Source of the DNA: Salibacterium lacus | GTDB taxonomy: Bacteria > Bacillota > Bacilli > Bacillales > Marinococcaceae | Length of the DNA: 64,000 nucleotides | Direction of reading: 5' to 3' | Assembly: GCF_042684865.1 (NCBI RefSeq) | Contig: NZ_JBHUML010000006.1 | Span: 272,723-336,722, forward strand | Shown here: in pieces, positions 50,564 through 58,582 of the stretch | How positions within the stretch are numbered: the first letter of the stretch is position 1 | Layout: each line of letters opens with the position of its first letter | Position numbers and translations under genes: made by a program | Notes under the pieces: generated by a model | The model's input: the letters and a program-made list of their open reading frames with translations, nothing else | Told to the model about the DNA's origin: nothing | The model's database searches: none

Positions 50564-51046
50564 TTATCCATACTGCCATTCCATCTTCTTCGTCTGCAGC
50601 GTGTGACCGAACAAGGTCTCTGTGAAAACAGAGACTTCACAAAACCCCATTTTGCGGTAAAACCGTTCCGCTCTATCATTGCCGACTTCAAGATAAACGA
50701 CGATAGTCTCTTTCTCCCTCACTTCTTCTTTCACTTTTTCCATCAGGGCCGTACCAAGGCCTTTAGAATAACAGGAAGGATGAACGTAAATGGCGGCCAG
50801 CTCGCTTTCCTGTCTGCTTTGATGAAAGTGGGCAAAAGCAGCTGTATCTCCGTCATACTCAGCCGCAAAAAATACATCGGAAGCGAGCTTGTCGGAAAGG
50901 GCGGCAGAGGAATAAGCCATATCCAGAAATTTTCTTTGTACCCCGGACGGAATCAATGTCTCGTAGGTTTCCGCCCAGGATGCTTCCGCCACCATCTGGA
51001 TGGCTGGAATGTCTTTCGTTCCGGCTTTCCGGATTACATGGTGCAT
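50564..51046 (-). CDS. GNAT-family N-acetyltransferase
   Basis: The 160-residue protein has the GNAT fold with the acetyl-CoA loop YSKGLGTALMEKV (about residue 92, R/QxxGxG/A variant) and the C-terminal NDRAERFYRKMGF motif. The substrate cannot be inferred. It is transcribed away from the TetR gene, with 212 bp between their starts. Confidence 0.9.
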   Translation of the reverse strand: MHHVIRKAGTKDIPAIQMVAEASWAETYETLIPSGVQRKFLDMAYSSAALSDKLASDVFFAAEYDGDTAAFAHFHQSRQESELAAIYVHPSCYSKGLGTALMEKVKEEVREKETIVVYLEVGNDRAERFYRKMGFCEVSVFTETLFGHTLQTKKMEWQYG

Positions 51047-51179
51047 AAGATATTCCTCCTAAAACATGAAGTTCATCTAATTTACTGTATTCTATATCAT
51101 TCAGTAAAATCCTGTCATATAGTGAAATATTCAGGGTAACAGCTGTCGAACAGGACATCGTTTTGTTCCAACATCCCGC

Positions 51180-51235
51180 TTGATTTTTTTCGGAAGGCAC
51201 GTTAAAATAGAACCTACCAAATGGTCGGTAGGTTC
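51180..51235 (+). promoter_or_regulatory. Promoter and operator of the TetR gene
   Basis: TTGATT (51180-51185) and TAAAAT (51203-51208) are 17 bp apart. Two bases beyond the -10 a 9+9 palindrome begins (GAACCTACC at 51210-51218 with GGTAGGTTC at 51227-51235). It covers the expected transcription start, as for an autorepressing TetR protein. Confidence 0.75.
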
Positions 51236-51258
51236 GATGAAAAAAAGAAGGTGAAACG

Positions 51259-51792
51259 ATGGAGAAACGACAACAGATTCTTGAAGGTGCTTCCAAGGTG
51301 GTTTCGGAGCGGGGGCTGCATCGTCTGACGCTCGATGCCGTGGCGAAGGAATGCGGGATGAGCAAAGCCGGCCTGATTCATCATTTTCCAAACAAAGAAG
51401 CGTTAATCACGGCGATGAATGATCAGGTCGCCGCTCGTTTCGCAGGCAGTATTGAAAATGCCTATGAACAGGAATCCTCTTATAACAAAGCGTATCTGAA
51501 GGGTTCCATGAAGGAACTGAACGGATCAAACCTGCTGAATGTCAGCAACAGCCTTCTCGCAGCCATGGCGACCAACCCGGAATTGATCCAGCCCTGGAAT
51601 GAGGCATATAAAGATATGGATGAAAAAATGAAACAGGACGGCGTTTCCGATGAGTTGGCCGCGGTCGTGCGGCTTGTCAGTGACGGGTTGTGGTTTGCGA
51701 ATATGTTCGACCTGCAGCCGTTGTCCGAACAGGAACAGGATCATATAAAACATTATCTTTTTACGTTGATCGAGCAGGAAAAGGACAGATAA
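51259..51792 (+). CDS. TetR-family transcriptional regulator
   Basis: The 177-residue protein has the TetR helix-turn-helix (RQQILEGASKVVSERGLHRLTLDAVAKECGMSKAGLIHHFPNKEAL in parts, residues 4-48) and a helical ligand domain. It likely represses its own gene and the downstream small membrane exporter, which starts 13 bp later. A clear operator is at 51210-51235. The inducer is unknown. Confidence 0.92.
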   Translation: MEKRQQILEGASKVVSERGLHRLTLDAVAKECGMSKAGLIHHFPNKEALITAMNDQVAARFAGSIENAYEQESSYNKAYLKGSMKELNGSNLLNVSNSLLAAMATNPELIQPWNEAYKDMDEKMKQDGVSDELAAVVRLVSDGLWFANMFDLQPLSEQEQDHIKHYLFTLIEQEKDR

Positions 51793-51805
51793 AGGGAGTG
51801 GTTGA

Positions 51806-52240
51806 ATGATGGAATATATTCTGCTTGCGGTGTCCGCTGTTGGTATGGGTTATTTTCCTTTTTTTGAAATTTATCTTGCGATTCCGGCAGTCATGGTGGC
51901 GGGAATGAGTCCGGTATCTGCAGTCCTGTGGGCGGGTATTGGAAATTTTGCAGCGGTGCCGACCATTCTCTTTTTTTATGAACAGTTATGCAAAATTCCA
52001 CGCTTGGAGCGCTGGATGAACAGATTGGAGCATAACCGGTTCCGGGGAAAGATCGAGCGGTACGGCGGTCTGGTGGTACTGTTAACTACGGTGATTGTTG
52101 GAGTCTGGGCTGTAGCAGCCGTCTGCCGCTCCCTTGGAATGAGCAGAAAAAAGCTGATGCTTACCTCCGGCATCAGTATTTGTCTGTACGGGGTATTAAC
52201 AGCTTATTCCGTGCAGGCCGGACTCGACTGGTTTCAATAA
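51806..52240 (+). CDS. Small multidrug-export family membrane protein
   Basis: The 144-residue protein has four hydrophobic segments with an amphipathic loop (RLERWMNRLEHNRFRGKIERYGG, about 66-90) and matches the small multidrug-export (COG2426) family. Actual drug export has not been shown for most members. Cotranscription with the TetR regulator is inferred from the 13-bp gap and same strand. GGGAGTGG precedes the ATG. Confidence 0.8.
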   Translation: MMEYILLAVSAVGMGYFPFFEIYLAIPAVMVAGMSPVSAVLWAGIGNFAAVPTILFFYEQLCKIPRLERWMNRLEHNRFRGKIERYGGLVVLLTTVIVGVWAVAAVCRSLGMSRKKLMLTSGISICLYGVLTAYSVQAGLDWFQ

Positions 52241-52290
52241 ATAAACCTTGTATATTTCTTTCGTTTCTTGAAAGAAATAATACAAGGATG

Positions 52291-52319
52291 TTTACAAAAA
52301 ATACGGTACGGGGTATAGT
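52291..52319 (+). promoter_or_regulatory. cstB promoter with CstR operator 1
   Basis: TTTACA (52291-52296) and TATAGT (52314-52319) are 17 bp apart. The 16-bp palindrome-like ATACGGTACGGGGTAT (52301-52316) lies between and overlaps the -10. It is the exact reverse complement of operator 5 (55407-55422). Confidence 0.8.
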
Positions 52320-52352
52320 GTAACCAGAAATAATATAAAGGAGGCGGAACCC

Positions 52353-53765
52353 ATGTACCTGAAATATTTTTATGACAATGAACTGGCACAGGCGTCCTAC
52401 ATGGTCGCCTGTCAAAAGACCGGGGAAGCGGTGGTGATCGATCCGTCCCGGCATGTTAATCCATATCTTCAGATCGCAGAAGAACAGGGATTCACCATTA
52501 CCGGCGCGCTGGAAACACACATTCATGCGGATTTTGTATCCGGAGCAGTGGAGCTTTCCGGCCGGACAGGTGCGGTGATCTATCACTCGGCAGAAGGGGA
52601 GGAAAACGGCGGTTATGCCTTTGATTCCAGTCTGAATACAAAAGGAGTGCGCGACAAAGACAGAATTCACGTCGGAAATGTGTGGATGGATGTTCTGCAC
52701 ACCCCGGGGCATACACCGGAACATGTTTCTTATCTGCTCACAGACGGCTCCCATCCGGAAAAACCGATCGGGGCATTCACCGGTGACTTTGTCTTTGTTG
52801 GAGACGTCGGGCGCCCGGATCTTCTGGAAAAATCCGTGGGAGTAAAAGATTCGGCAGATGTCGGCGCAAGACAGATGTTTGCCTCTATTCAGTCGTTCAA
52901 ACAGTTTGAAGACTACCTGCAGATCTGGCCCGGGCACGGCGCGGGAAGCTCGTGCGGAAAAGCGCTTGGCGCCGTGCCGACCTCGACAGTTGGCTATGAA
53001 AAGATGTTTAATCCGGCGTTCCAGCCGGAGCAGGAACAGGAATTTGTTGACTTTCTGCTGGATGGCCAGCCGGAACCGCCGGCTTATTTCGCCAATATGA
53101 AAGAAATCAATAAGTACGGGGCAGCGTATTTATCTGAGGTTCATCCGCCGGTGTTATTATCCATCGATGCGAAAGAAGTGCAGAAGCTGGCTGAGAATGA
53201 AAATAACATGGTTGTTGATACGAGAAATCCGGCTGCCTATGCCCGTGGTCATATACCCGGCACGGTCAATATTTCCTATCCGGAAGCATTTACCGAATGG
53301 ATGGGGTGGCTGACGGATTATGAATCGGATATTTACCTGATCGGCGCCGAAGCCGATCACGAAGCGATGCGGGATGCCCTGTACGGTATCGGAATGGATC
53401 GTATCGCAGGCTTCATACCGGCGGGCGTTGTAGAACGTGCCGGCCGTCTACGCACGTATGAAAACATCACGCCGACGGAAATGAAAGAGGAAAAAGAAAA
53501 GGGAAATATACGGGTGCTGGACGTCCGCTTTCAGGATGAACGGGAGCGGGAGCGTATTCCGGGAGCGGAGCACATCATGCTCGGCCATCTGCCTGCCGGA
53601 ACAGATGAGGATCTCCCGCCGAAAGATAAACCGGTAGCGGTGCACTGCGGCTCCGGCAAACGTTCTGCTATAGCTGCCAGCATTCTTCTGAATAAAGGGT
53701 ACGATGTGAAGAATATGATGGGCGGCATGATGAGGTGGAAAAACGAGAATCTGGAGACAGAATAA
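52353..53765 (+). CDS. cstB: Persulfide dioxygenase-rhodanese fusion (CstB-like)
   Basis: The 470-residue protein has three parts: a metallo-beta-lactamase persulfide dioxygenase domain (1-245, THIHADF with His56, His58, Asp60; HTPGHTPEH; GDFVFVGDVGRPD), a middle rhodanese-like domain lacking a catalytic cysteine (about 265-365), and a C-terminal rhodanese with the loop HCGSGKRSA (Cys432). This is the architecture of S. aureus CstB, which oxidises persulfides to sulfite and makes thiosulfate. It has its own CstR-controlled promoter and precedes cstR. Confidence 0.92.
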   Translation: MYLKYFYDNELAQASYMVACQKTGEAVVIDPSRHVNPYLQIAEEQGFTITGALETHIHADFVSGAVELSGRTGAVIYHSAEGEENGGYAFDSSLNTKGVRDKDRIHVGNVWMDVLHTPGHTPEHVSYLLTDGSHPEKPIGAFTGDFVFVGDVGRPDLLEKSVGVKDSADVGARQMFASIQSFKQFEDYLQIWPGHGAGSSCGKALGAVPTSTVGYEKMFNPAFQPEQEQEFVDFLLDGQPEPPAYFANMKEINKYGAAYLSEVHPPVLLSIDAKEVQKLAENENNMVVDTRNPAAYARGHIPGTVNISYPEAFTEWMGWLTDYESDIYLIGAEADHEAMRDALYGIGMDRIAGFIPAGVVERAGRLRTYENITPTEMKEEKEKGNIRVLDVRFQDERERERIPGAEHIMLGHLPAGTDEDLPPKDKPVAVHCGSGKRSAIAASILLNKGYDVKNMMGGMMRWKNENLETE

Positions 53766-53827
53766 AAGCAGGGGAACCGGCTCTTATCTTTCATAAGGGC
53801 CTTCCCCGATATGCTTACAAGGGAATA

Positions 53828-53872
53828 TTGACGGATCCTTCATGCCGGTGTATACTATACCCCACACGGTAT
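53828..53872 (+). promoter_or_regulatory. cstR promoter with CstR operator 2
   Basis: TTGACG (53828-53833) and TATACT (53851-53856) are 17 bp apart. ATACCCCACACGGTAT (53857-53872) begins directly after the -10 and covers the start of transcription. Confidence 0.82.
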
Positions 53873-53888
53873 GATAAGGGGTGAAAAT

Positions 53889-54149
53889 ATGGAATATACA
53901 GCAGAAATGAAAAATAGATTAAAGCGTGTCGAAGGACAGGTCCGCGGCGTACAGAAGATGATGGACGAAAGCAAAGACTGTAAGGAAGTTGTCTATCAGA
54001 TGTCAGCCGCAAGAACGGCTTTGGATCGTGCGATGGCCCAAATTGTCGCGGAGAATCTGGAAGAGTGTATCCGCGAACAAATGAAAGAAGGCGGCGACAC
54101 GTCGCAATATGTTCAGGAAGCGATAGAACTGCTCGGCAAAAGCAGATAA
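53889..54149 (+). CDS. cstR: Persulfide-sensing repressor CstR (CsoR family)
   Basis: The 86-residue all-helical repressor shows the CsoR-family start (KNRLKRVEGQVRGVQKMMDE) and two cysteines at 31 and 60, the same numbers as the reactive pair in S. aureus CstR. The histidine that copper-sensing CsoR has four residues before the second cysteine is Asn56, so copper sensing is unlikely. Persulfides crosslink the cysteines and release DNA. ATG 53889 follows AAGGGGTG. Five matching operators lie in the next 2 kb and upstream of cstB. Confidence 0.92.
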   Translation: MEYTAEMKNRLKRVEGQVRGVQKMMDESKDCKEVVYQMSAARTALDRAMAQIVAENLEECIREQMKEGGDTSQYVQEAIELLGKSR

Positions 54150-54172
54150 AAAAAGAAATTTTTTTAACTTTT

Positions 54173-54193
54173 TATAATACCCATAGGGGTAAT
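54173..54193 (+). promoter_or_regulatory. CstR operator 3 upstream of the small rhodanese
   Basis: ATACCC-ATAG-GGGTAAT (54177-54193) overlaps a TATAAT -10 (54173-54178) between cstR and the rhodanese gene. The -35 is poor (A-rich), so this promoter may be weaker. Confidence 0.65.
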
Positions 54194-54216
54194 AGTATAT
54201 TGAGGAGTGTGAGTGT

Positions 54217-54525
54217 ATGTTTTCGTCTATTTCAAAACTACCACCGCAAGAGGCGGAACAGCAGATACAGCGTGAAACGGTGAAGGTCATTGATGTGCGT
54301 TCCCGGGAGGAAGTCAGGCAGGGAAAGATACCGCAGGCGGTAAATATTCCCTTGGATGAACTCGCGGAAAGAATGGAAGAACTGGATACGAGCGAACAGT
54401 ATGTGATGGTGTGCCGTTCCGGGAACCGGAGCGCGAAAGCGGCAAAACATCTGCAGAAAAATGGATATGATGTAAAGAATATGACCGGCGGTATGATGAA
54501 ATGGCAGGGGGATATAGAAGCGTAA
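54217..54525 (+). CDS. Single-domain rhodanese sulfurtransferase
   Basis: The 102-residue protein is one rhodanese domain with DVRSREEVRQGKIPQAVNIPL and the active loop VCRSGNRSA (Cys66). It moves sulfane sulfur between persulfide carriers. Its stretch GYDVKNMTGGMMKW resembles the end of CstB, pointing to a common origin of the rhodanese domains. The TauE gene starts 14 bp later. Confidence 0.93.
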   Translation: MFSSISKLPPQEAEQQIQRETVKVIDVRSREEVRQGKIPQAVNIPLDELAERMEELDTSEQYVMVCRSGNRSAKAAKHLQKNGYDVKNMTGGMMKWQGDIEA

Positions 54526-54539
54526 GGAAGGGAGAGCAC

Positions 54540-55328
54540 ATGATGGAATACAGTATACTGTTTATCACTATTTTATTTCTCATTGGATTCGCGGGATCTT
54601 TTGTTTCCGGGATGGTCGGTATCGGCGGCTCCATTATTAAATACCCGATGCTGCTTTATATCCCACCGCTTCTCGGCTTTTCTGCATTTACGTCCCACGA
54701 AGTAGCGGGCATCAGCGCCGTGCAGGTGTTTTTTGCCACGATAGGCGGGGTATGGGCATACCGTAAAGGCGGATATTTAAATAAATCCCTTATTTTATAC
54801 ATGGGCATCAGTATTCTGGTCGGCAGTTTAATCGGGGCCCTAGGTTCCAATATGATGACAGATGACGGCGTGAACATGGTGTATGCGATCCTTGCCACGA
54901 TTGCTGTGATCATGATGTTTATTCCGAAAAAGGGAAGAGAAGACATTCCGAACGATGAAGTGTCTTTTAACCGCCCCGTTGCTGCCGGATCGGCTTTTGT
55001 TGTCGGTATCGGTGCCGGCATTGTAGGAGCGGCCGGAGCGTTTATTCTCGTTCCGATTTTACTCGTTGTATTAAAGATTCCAACACGGATGGCCATTGCG
55101 ACCTCTCTTGCGGTAACCTTTATTTCTTCGATCGGCGCAACCGCCGGGAAACTGATAACCGGGCAGGTACTGCTGCTTCCGGCCGCGGTGATGGTAGTTG
55201 CGAGCCTTCTGGCAGCTTCGCTTGGCGTAGCATTCGGGAAAAAAGTAAATACAAAAATACTGCAGGGCATCTTGGCTTTATTGATTCTGGCGACCGCCAT
55301 TAAGATGTGGATTGATATTGTAGGATAA
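54540..55328 (+). CDS. TauE/SafE-family sulfur-compound permease
   Basis: The 262-residue protein has about eight membrane helices and the duplicated TauE motif (GIGGSIIKYPMLLY and the second-half GAAGAFILVPILLVVL, with TSLAVTFISS). Members export or import sulfite, thiosulfate or organosulfonates; a tauE gene is part of the S. aureus cst operon and of B. subtilis yrkJ. ATG 54540 has GGGAG upstream. Confidence 0.9.
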   Translation: MMEYSILFITILFLIGFAGSFVSGMVGIGGSIIKYPMLLYIPPLLGFSAFTSHEVAGISAVQVFFATIGGVWAYRKGGYLNKSLILYMGISILVGSLIGALGSNMMTDDGVNMVYAILATIAVIMMFIPKKGREDIPNDEVSFNRPVAAGSAFVVGIGAGIVGAAGAFILVPILLVVLKIPTRMAIATSLAVTFISSIGATAGKLITGQVLLLPAAVMVVASLLAASLGVAFGKKVNTKILQGILALLILATAIKMWIDIVG

Positions 55329-55339
55329 TAAAACAAGGT

Positions 55340-55382
55340 TGACAGAATTATTTTTCCGGGTTAATATACCCATACAGGTATA
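55340..55382 (+). promoter_or_regulatory. Promoter with CstR operator 4
   Basis: A near-ideal promoter, TTGACA (55340-55345) and TAATAT (55363-55368) with 17-bp spacing, is covered at its start site by ATACCCATACAGGTAT (55367-55382). It drives the TusA-rhodanese group. Confidence 0.82.
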
Positions 55383-55406
55383 TGTATATATTTTTTAGTT
55401 TTTATA

Positions 55407-55422
55407 TACCCCGTACCGTATA
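55407..55422 (+). promoter_or_regulatory. CstR operator 5
   Basis: ATACCCCGTACCGTAT lies 40 bp beyond the start of operator 4 and 17 bp before the next start codon. The two sites in one leader suggest cooperative binding or a second promoter. Confidence 0.78.
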
Positions 55423-55438
55423 TATAGGAGGGAATATA

Positions 55439-56011
55439 ATGAGCATGAAAGTCAATGAACGGGTGGACGCCAAAGGACTGGCCTGTCCGATGCCAATTGT
55501 CAAAACGAAAAAGGCGGTAGAAACCATGAATGCCGGTGAGGTGCTGGAAGTCCAGGCGACCGACCGCGGGTCCCTTGCCGATCTCAAGGGCTGGGCGAAA
55601 ACAACGGGGCATGAATACGTCGGCACGAGAGAAGCGGGTGACGTACTGTACCATTACGTGCGTAAAGCTGATCCGGAGGAAACGAAAGAAGAAATCCCGT
55701 TTCCTCATGAAGTCACCAACGAAGCATTAAACGAGGCCCGCAGCCGGGACAATGTCACGGTGCTTGATGTCCGGGAGCCGGCGGAATACGGATTTGCCCA
55801 TATCCCGGAAGCGGTGTCGATTCCGCTTGGAGAACTGGAAGACAGAATGAAAGAACTGGACGTTTCCCATACGATTCACGTCGTGTGCCGAACCGGCCGC
55901 CGCAGCAGCATGGCAGCCCATATGCTGCAGAGGAATGGTTTTGACCATGTCGTGAATGTGAAGCCGGGCATGTCGCAGTGGGATGGCGCTCTAACGGGAG
56001 AAAAGGAATAA
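55439..56011 (+). CDS. TusA-rhodanese fusion sulfurtransferase (YrkF-like)
   Basis: The 190-residue protein joins a TusA domain (1-75, LACPMPIVKTKKA with Cys16) to a rhodanese domain (about 88-185, DVREPAEYGFAHIPEAVSIPL and VCRTGRRSS with Cys150). It can pass persulfide sulfur between its two cysteines. It matches B. subtilis YrkF in order and is related to CstA of staphylococci. ATG 55439 has AGGAGGG upstream. Confidence 0.92.
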   Translation: MSMKVNERVDAKGLACPMPIVKTKKAVETMNAGEVLEVQATDRGSLADLKGWAKTTGHEYVGTREAGDVLYHYVRKADPEETKEEIPFPHEVTNEALNEARSRDNVTVLDVREPAEYGFAHIPEAVSIPLGELEDRMKELDVSHTIHVVCRTGRRSSMAAHMLQRNGFDHVVNVKPGMSQWDGALTGEKE

Positions 56012-56026
56012 GAAAGGGGAAAAGAA

Positions 56027-57157
56027 ATGGGAATTCAAGCCTTAACAGCCGCGGAACTGGCAAAGAAAGTCATGAACCAGGAGCCTTTATTCATCCTGGA
56101 CGTACGAAATGAAGACGAATTTCAGGACTGGAAAGTGGAAGGAAAAAACGTGGAGATCACCAATAAGCCGTATTTTGAACTGCTGGACGGGGTCGATGAG
56201 ATTCTTGATCGGATTCCATCGGATAAAGAAGTCCTGGTTGTTTGTGCAAAAGAGGGATCGTCGCAGTTTGTCGCAGATATGCTGGCAGAAGCGGACGGAG
56301 GGGATTATTTATACCTCCAGGGCGGCATGAAGACATGGAGTGAGCATATCGAGCCGGTCAAAGCAGCGGATCTGACCGATGGAGGGGAACTCTATCAATT
56401 TGTCCGTATTGGAAAAGGATGTCTTTCCTATGCTGTTCTTTCGAACGGAGAAGCAGCCATTGTGGATCCGGTGCGATTGACCGATGCGTTTGCCTCTTTT
56501 CTCGAGGAGAAACAGGCCGTGCTGAAATATGCGGTGGATACGCACCTGCACGCCGATCATATTTCCGGAGGACGTGAGCTTGCCGAGCGCTTCGGCGCGT
56601 CGTACCTGCTTCCGGAAGCTGACGCCGGCGGAGTCACTTTTTCCTATGAACCGCTCAAAGACGGGGAGACATTGACGGTGGGGAGCATCGAGACAGCCAT
56701 TCAGGCTATGTACTCCCCGGGGCATACGATTGGCAGTACGTCGCTGATTGTCGATGATCAGTACCTGTTTACAGGGGACATTCTATTCGTTGACTCTATC
56801 GGCCGTCCGGATCTAGCCGGAAAAGCCGAAGACTGGGTCGGCGATCTGCGCGAAACGCTGTACAGCCGCTACGCGGATCTTGATGGAGATCTGGTTGTGC
56901 TGCCGGCCCACTTTTCGAAAAATGAAGAGCTTGATGATAACGGACTAGTCATGGCAAAGCTTGCCGATCTGTTTGCCCGCAACCACGGGTTGAATATCGA
57001 AGACGAAGCCGCGTTCCGCCGGACGGTAACCGAAAATCTGCCGCCGCAGCCGAACGCTTACGAAACGATCCGTGAGACGAACATGGGACAGGTGGAGCCG
57101 GCAGAAGAAGAGAAGACCGACATGGAAATCGGCCCGAACCGATGCGCTGTTTCATAA
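56027..57157 (+). CDS. Rhodanese-persulfide dioxygenase fusion (YrkH-like)
   Basis: The 376-residue protein has an N-terminal rhodanese (1-110, active loop VCAKEGSSQ with Cys73) and a C-terminal metallo-beta-lactamase persulfide dioxygenase domain (about 125-370, DTHLHADHISGG, YSPGHTIGSTS, GDILFVDSIGRPD). The order is the opposite of CstB, so this regulon has two different dioxygenases. It resembles B. subtilis YrkH. The end (MEIGPNRCAVS) carries an extra cysteine. Confidence 0.9.
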   Translation: MGIQALTAAELAKKVMNQEPLFILDVRNEDEFQDWKVEGKNVEITNKPYFELLDGVDEILDRIPSDKEVLVVCAKEGSSQFVADMLAEADGGDYLYLQGGMKTWSEHIEPVKAADLTDGGELYQFVRIGKGCLSYAVLSNGEAAIVDPVRLTDAFASFLEEKQAVLKYAVDTHLHADHISGGRELAERFGASYLLPEADAGGVTFSYEPLKDGETLTVGSIETAIQAMYSPGHTIGSTSLIVDDQYLFTGDILFVDSIGRPDLAGKAEDWVGDLRETLYSRYADLDGDLVVLPAHFSKNEELDDNGLVMAKLADLFARNHGLNIEDEAAFRRTVTENLPPQPNAYETIRETNMGQVEPAEEEKTDMEIGPNRCAVS

Positions 57158-57208
57158 AACAAAAGGTGAACATTTGAAATAAGTATTTTAACAAAGGAGA
57201 GATTTTTC

Positions 57209-57436
57209 ATGGAAAGTAATAAAGTATTGAACGCCGAAGGGCTGGCCTGCCCGATGCCGGTAGTGAAGGCCAAAAAGGAAATTGATAATCTGAACGCCGG
57301 TGACATTCTTGAAATCCACGCGACCGATAAAGGAGCCGCGTCCGATATCCCGGCCTGGACGAAGTCATCGGGGCACGAACTCCTGCAGCAGGACAACGAA
57401 GGCGAAACACTGAAATTCTGGATCAAAAAAGCATAA
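57209..57436 (+). CDS. TusA-family sulfur carrier (YrkI-like)
   Basis: The 75-residue protein is a single TusA domain with GLACPMPVVKAKKEID (Cys14). It accepts and hands on persulfide sulfur. It resembles the TusA half of the fusion at 55439. AAGGAGAG precedes the ATG; 13 bp separate it from the DsrE-like gene. Confidence 0.94.
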   Translation: MESNKVLNAEGLACPMPVVKAKKEIDNLNAGDILEIHATDKGAASDIPAWTKSSGHELLQQDNEGETLKFWIKKA

Positions 57437-57449
57437 GGAGGCCTTGATC

Positions 57450-57938
57450 ATGCCAGAAGAAGAAAAGAACGGTACGACGATGATCGTCTTTGACGGCGAT
57501 CTCGATAAAGCAATGGCGAGCTTCATTATCGCGACAGGCGCCGCGGCAATGGGCAAACAGGTAACGATGTTTTTCACTTTCTGGGGTCTGAATGTACTCC
57601 GGAAGGAAAATGTACAGGGCGGCAGTGACAAGAAGTTCATGGAGAAAATGTTTGAAAAAATGATGCCGCGCGGCCCGGAAAAACTCGGTCTCTCCAAAAT
57701 GAATTTCGGCGGCATGGGATCGAAAATGATGAAAAAAATGATGAAAAACCATAATGTGTCTTCTCTTCAGGAAATGATAGAAATGGCGCAGGAGCTGGAT
57801 ATTAAGATGGTCGCCTGTACGATGTCGATGGACGTTATGGGATTAAAAGAAGAGGAGCTCATCGACGGGCTCGAATACGCTGGAGTGGCCTCCTACTTGT
57901 CGGAGGCGGAACAATCAAATCTTAATCTGTTCATCTAA
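57450..57938 (+). CDS. DsrE/DsrF/DrsH-like sulfur-carrier protein (YrkE-like)
   Basis: The 162-residue protein has the DsrE-like fold start (TTMIVFDGDLDKAMASFIIATGAAAMGKQVTMFFTFWGL in parts), a Met/Lys-rich middle (about 65-100), and the conserved cysteine in MVACTMSMDVMG (Cys123). Members shuttle sulfur with TusA. It matches YrkE in B. subtilis. ATG 57450 follows AAGGAGG. Confidence 0.92.
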   Translation: MPEEEKNGTTMIVFDGDLDKAMASFIIATGAAAMGKQVTMFFTFWGLNVLRKENVQGGSDKKFMEKMFEKMMPRGPEKLGLSKMNFGGMGSKMMKKMMKNHNVSSLQEMIEMAQELDIKMVACTMSMDVMGLKEEELIDGLEYAGVASYLSEAEQSNLNLFI

Positions 57939-57974
57939 TGATAAGGAATGCGCTGATTGGAAGGAGAACGTAGA

Positions 57975-58544
57975 ATGCCGGAGAAAAAATTTGACCCGGA
58001 AAAAGCAGAAAAACTGCTGGCAGAAGAACGAATCGATGTAGTAAAACCGGAGAATATCCTGGATCAGCTGGATATTCTCCCCGACGATGACGTGGCGGAT
58101 CTTGGATCAGGAAACGGGTTATTCACGCTTTCCATGGCAAAAAGAACAGCAGGCGCAGTCTATGTGGTCGATCTCGAACCGAAGATGCTGGCGATGTTAA
58201 AAGAGCGGGCGAAACAGGAAAAGTTCCGCCTGCACTATGTGGAAAGTGACCTGGAACAGGTGGATTTGAAGGATGATTCCGTTGATAAAGTGCTGGCCGC
58301 TTTTGTCATTCATGAAGTGGGAAGTGTCAGCGGAACCTTAAACGAAATCAAACGGTTATTAAAGCCGGGAGGGCAGCTGATGATGGTGGAATGGGAAGCA
58401 GTCGAAACAGAATCCGGTCCTCCGCTTTCCCACCGCCTGCCTTCGGAACACCTGCTCCAGATCATTCGTGATAACGGCTTTGAGGCAGAATGTTCTGCCT
58501 GGAATGACGAGCATTATGTTATTAAAGCCGTCCCGGCCGGTTAA
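57975..58544 (+). CDS. Class-I SAM-dependent methyltransferase
   Basis: The 189-residue protein has the SAM motif VADLGSGNGLFTLSMA (about residue 40), YVVDLEPKMLAML, and LKPGGQLMMVEW. It is UbiE-like in general form and the acceptor is unknown. It is the last gene of the sulfur regulon, 36 bp after the DsrE-like gene with AAGGAG, which suggests methylation of a thiol or persulfide product, but that is a guess from context. Confidence 0.85.
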   Translation: MPEKKFDPEKAEKLLAEERIDVVKPENILDQLDILPDDDVADLGSGNGLFTLSMAKRTAGAVYVVDLEPKMLAMLKERAKQEKFRLHYVESDLEQVDLKDDSVDKVLAAFVIHEVGSVSGTLNEIKRLLKPGGQLMMVEWEAVETESGPPLSHRLPSEHLLQIIRDNGFEAECSAWNDEHYVIKAVPAG

Positions 58545-58582
58545 GCCTGCGTAGATTCATACTGCATTGTCTTTGTGGTGCC

